Positions 5,963-7,091 of a stretch of DNA of 7,091 nt are shown here, piece by piece; the stretch's first letter is position 1, and each line of letters starts with the position of its first letter. The stretch lies in the NCBI GenBank assembly GCA_003511845.1, contig DOIV01000325.1, forward strand, positions 1,158 through 8,248. The letters run 5' to 3'. This DNA comes from Flavobacteriaceae bacterium (GTDB lineage: Bacteria; Bacteroidota; Bacteroidia; Flavobacteriales; Flavobacteriaceae). A program made the translations under genes and the position numbers. The notes below the pieces were generated by a model, which saw only the letters and a list, made by a program, of their open reading frames with translations, did no database searches and was not told where the DNA came from.

Positions 5963-6544
5963 CTACAGTTTAAACCTCTTTTTAGTCTCTATCGCCTTAA
6001 TAATTTTTCTAGCTCTATTTACCAATCCAACACTTCCTGTAGGAATATTCTTTTCTAATATCAACACCAATTCTGGGTGAATCCACTCGTTTTTTGAGCC
6101 TAACAAATACAGGGAGTACATCATGTAAGCTTGAATTGCAGTGGATTGATTATCAATTAGCCAGTCAAATCCACTTTCAGTAATACTTTCAAGATATTTT
6201 TCTGTGATTTTAGACAAGAAAATACTGTTCTTTTTTACGAAATATTCAACCATTAATAATTCACAAATTTTTGCACAAGCACGTATACTTGCCTCTTGTT
6301 TTAATTTTGATAACAAGTTTGTGAAGATATCAAGATGAGGTAAAATAAGTGTTAGTTTTTCTTTACAGACTAATTCTAGTATTCGTATAGAGAAGCTTGA
6401 GTTTTTATCATCTACTTGTTGGGTGTTTTCTAGTAGAATAGTGATGTAAGAAGGGTTTTTTAAACAAGAGTTTATTAAAAGTGTTCTGAGCTCTAATTTG
6501 TTTGTTCCTTTGCCAAGTGTTTCTATGAATAGCTCTTTATCCAT
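5963..6544 (-). CDS. HEAT-like helical protein, family often mislabelled adenylosuccinate lyase
   Basis: This 193-residue protein, from ATG at 6544, is almost wholly alpha-helical, with paired amphipathic helices like HEAT repeats. Segments such as SIRILELVCKEKLTLILPHLD, and FDWLIDNQSTAIQAYMMYSL with WIHPELVLILEKN, recall a small Bacteroidetes family often labelled adenylosuccinate lyase in databases. It is far too short for the true enzyme (about 450 residues) and lacks its SSxMPxKxNP signature, so I do not assign that function. It has no signal peptide and is probably a cytosolic scaffold or binding protein. The ATG at 6544 overlaps the sirtuin stop by 8 nt, a typical coupling arrangement. 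An in-frame ATG at 6559 would add MKIIY and overlap 23 nt, and cannot be excluded. The C-terminus is basic (KAIETKKRFKL). Confidence 0.82.
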   Translation of the reverse strand: MDKELFIETLGKGTNKLELRTLLINSCLKNPSYITILLENTQQVDDKNSSFSIRILELVCKEKLTLILPHLDIFTNLLSKLKQEASIRACAKICELLMVEYFVKKNSIFLSKITEKYLESITESGFDWLIDNQSTAIQAYMMYSLYLLGSKNEWIHPELVLILEKNIPTGSVGLVNRARKIIKAIETKKRFKL

Positions 6545-7091
6545 GTAAATAATTTTCAATCAATTGTTGCACACCTACAGTTGCTTTTTCAGCGATGATG
6601 GTTAAATTATTAAAATCATGTTGTTGTATTGAGGGTTTAGGGTCGATAAAAAATAGGGGAGTACCTACCTTTACATAATTCACCAAACTAGCGGCAGGAT
6701 AGACTTGCATGGAAGTCCCTATAATAATTAAAATAGCTGCTGTAGTTGTTATTTCTACTGCTTTTTCTAGTAGCGGTACATCTTCACCAAACCATACGAT
6801 ATGTGGTCTTAATTGAGCTCCTTTTTCACAAGTATCGCCAAGGATAATATCTTCGGTACGATTATAAACTAGATTTGCATCTAAAGTACTTCTTACTTTC
6901 AACAATTCTCCATGTAAATGGATAATTTTAGAACTGCCTGCTCGTTCATGTAAATCGTCTACATTTTGAGTAATTATGGTTACATCATAGTTGTTTTCTA
7001 ATTCCGCTAAAGCAGTATGAGCAGAATTTGGTTTTACATTCAATAATTGCTTTCTACGTTGATTGTAAAAATCTAAAACCAATTCAGGGTT
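6537..7091 (-). CDS. cobB: NAD-dependent protein deacylase (class III sirtuin, CobB/SIRT5-like), 5' end missing
   Basis: The reading frame stays open to the right edge (184 residues visible), so the N-terminus with the GAGxS NAD-binding motif is outside. The TTG at 7082 is an internal leucine in NPELVLDFYNQRR, not the start. Sirtuin motifs appear in order: YxxR of FYNQRR (visible residues 9-12, the pocket that selects succinyl/malonyl-lysine in CobB and SIRT5), TQNVDDLHERAG (41-52, NAD binding), the catalytic histidine in HLHGELLKVR (H60), LRPHIVWFGEDVP (94-106), and GTSMQVYPAA (125-134). It removes acyl groups from lysines, using NAD. The zinc module between HGEL and LRPH holds only one cysteine (C88), so it cannot bind zinc in the usual four-cysteine way. 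It overlaps the downstream helical-repeat gene by 8 nt. Confidence 0.93.
   Translation of the reverse strand, partial: NPELVLDFYNQRRKQLLNVKPNSAHTALAELENNYDVTIITQNVDDLHERAGSSKIIHLHGELLKVRSTLDANLVYNRTEDIILGDTCEKGAQLRPHIVWFGEDVPLLEKAVEITTTAAILIIIGTSMQVYPAASLVNYVKVGTPLFFIDPKPSIQQHDFNNLTIIAEKATVGVQQLIENYLHG

Noticed and set aside
5963..6544. Adenylosuccinate lyase (purB).
   Set aside because: The protein is under half the needed length, is built of helical repeats and lacks the lyase signature sequence.
7080..7082. TTG as the start codon of the sirtuin.
   Set aside because: The frame continues to the window edge as NPEL, which aligns with internal sirtuin sequence, and the essential N-terminal NAD-binding segment must lie upstream.
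5963..7091. A SIR2-based antiphage defence pair.
   Set aside because: The sirtuin is a canonical single-domain CobB-type deacylase without fused defence domains, and the surroundings are housekeeping genes.

Overview
The window looks like chromosome from a flavobacterium-like Bacteroidetes species. It is strongly AT-rich. It has TAnnTTTG promoter boxes, no Shine-Dalgarno motifs ahead of its genes, two exported proteins with an SFA|Q signal-peptide cleavage site, and gene families typical of Flavobacteriia (an Oar-like TonB-dependent receptor and a DUF6495-like protein). The content is mostly housekeeping and cell envelope. I did not find a convincing new multi-gene system. The points of interest are an insertion-sequence end, an intergenic interspersed-repeat fragment, a sirtuin without the usual zinc cysteines that is coupled to a helical-repeat protein, and terminators that run straight into promoter boxes.

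Left part (1-800): the 5' end of a minus-strand gene, probably an ISL3-type transposase, enters from the left edge. Its probable terminal inverted repeat ends near base 135, only 22 bp before a monocistronic outer-membrane beta-barrel gene (158-739). A strong hairpin terminator closes that gene.

Ribosomal operon (about 919-2150): a good Bacteroidetes -7 box (TATATTTG) precedes rpsF-rpsR-rplI (bS6, bS18, bL9). Two hairpins follow, the second a textbook terminator. bS6 and bS18 are neighbours on the 30S platform. In Bacteroidetes they also help hide the anti-Shine-Dalgarno tail of 16S rRNA, which agrees with the absence of Shine-Dalgarno motifs here.

Receptor and small gene (2187-5850): a 1038-residue Oar-like TonB-dependent receptor stands alone, without a SusD partner, and ends at a perfect palindromic terminator. 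A 156-residue DUF6495-like protein of unknown function follows at once. Both genes have a TAnnTTTG box directly after the T-run of the preceding terminator.

Right part (5851-7091): a convergent gap carries a GCG-phased repeat fragment. Then come two overlapping minus-strand genes: a class III (CobB/SIRT5-like) NAD-dependent deacylase, cut by the right edge, and downstream of it a helical-repeat protein of the kind often mislabelled adenylosuccinate lyase. The 8-nt overlap suggests translational coupling.
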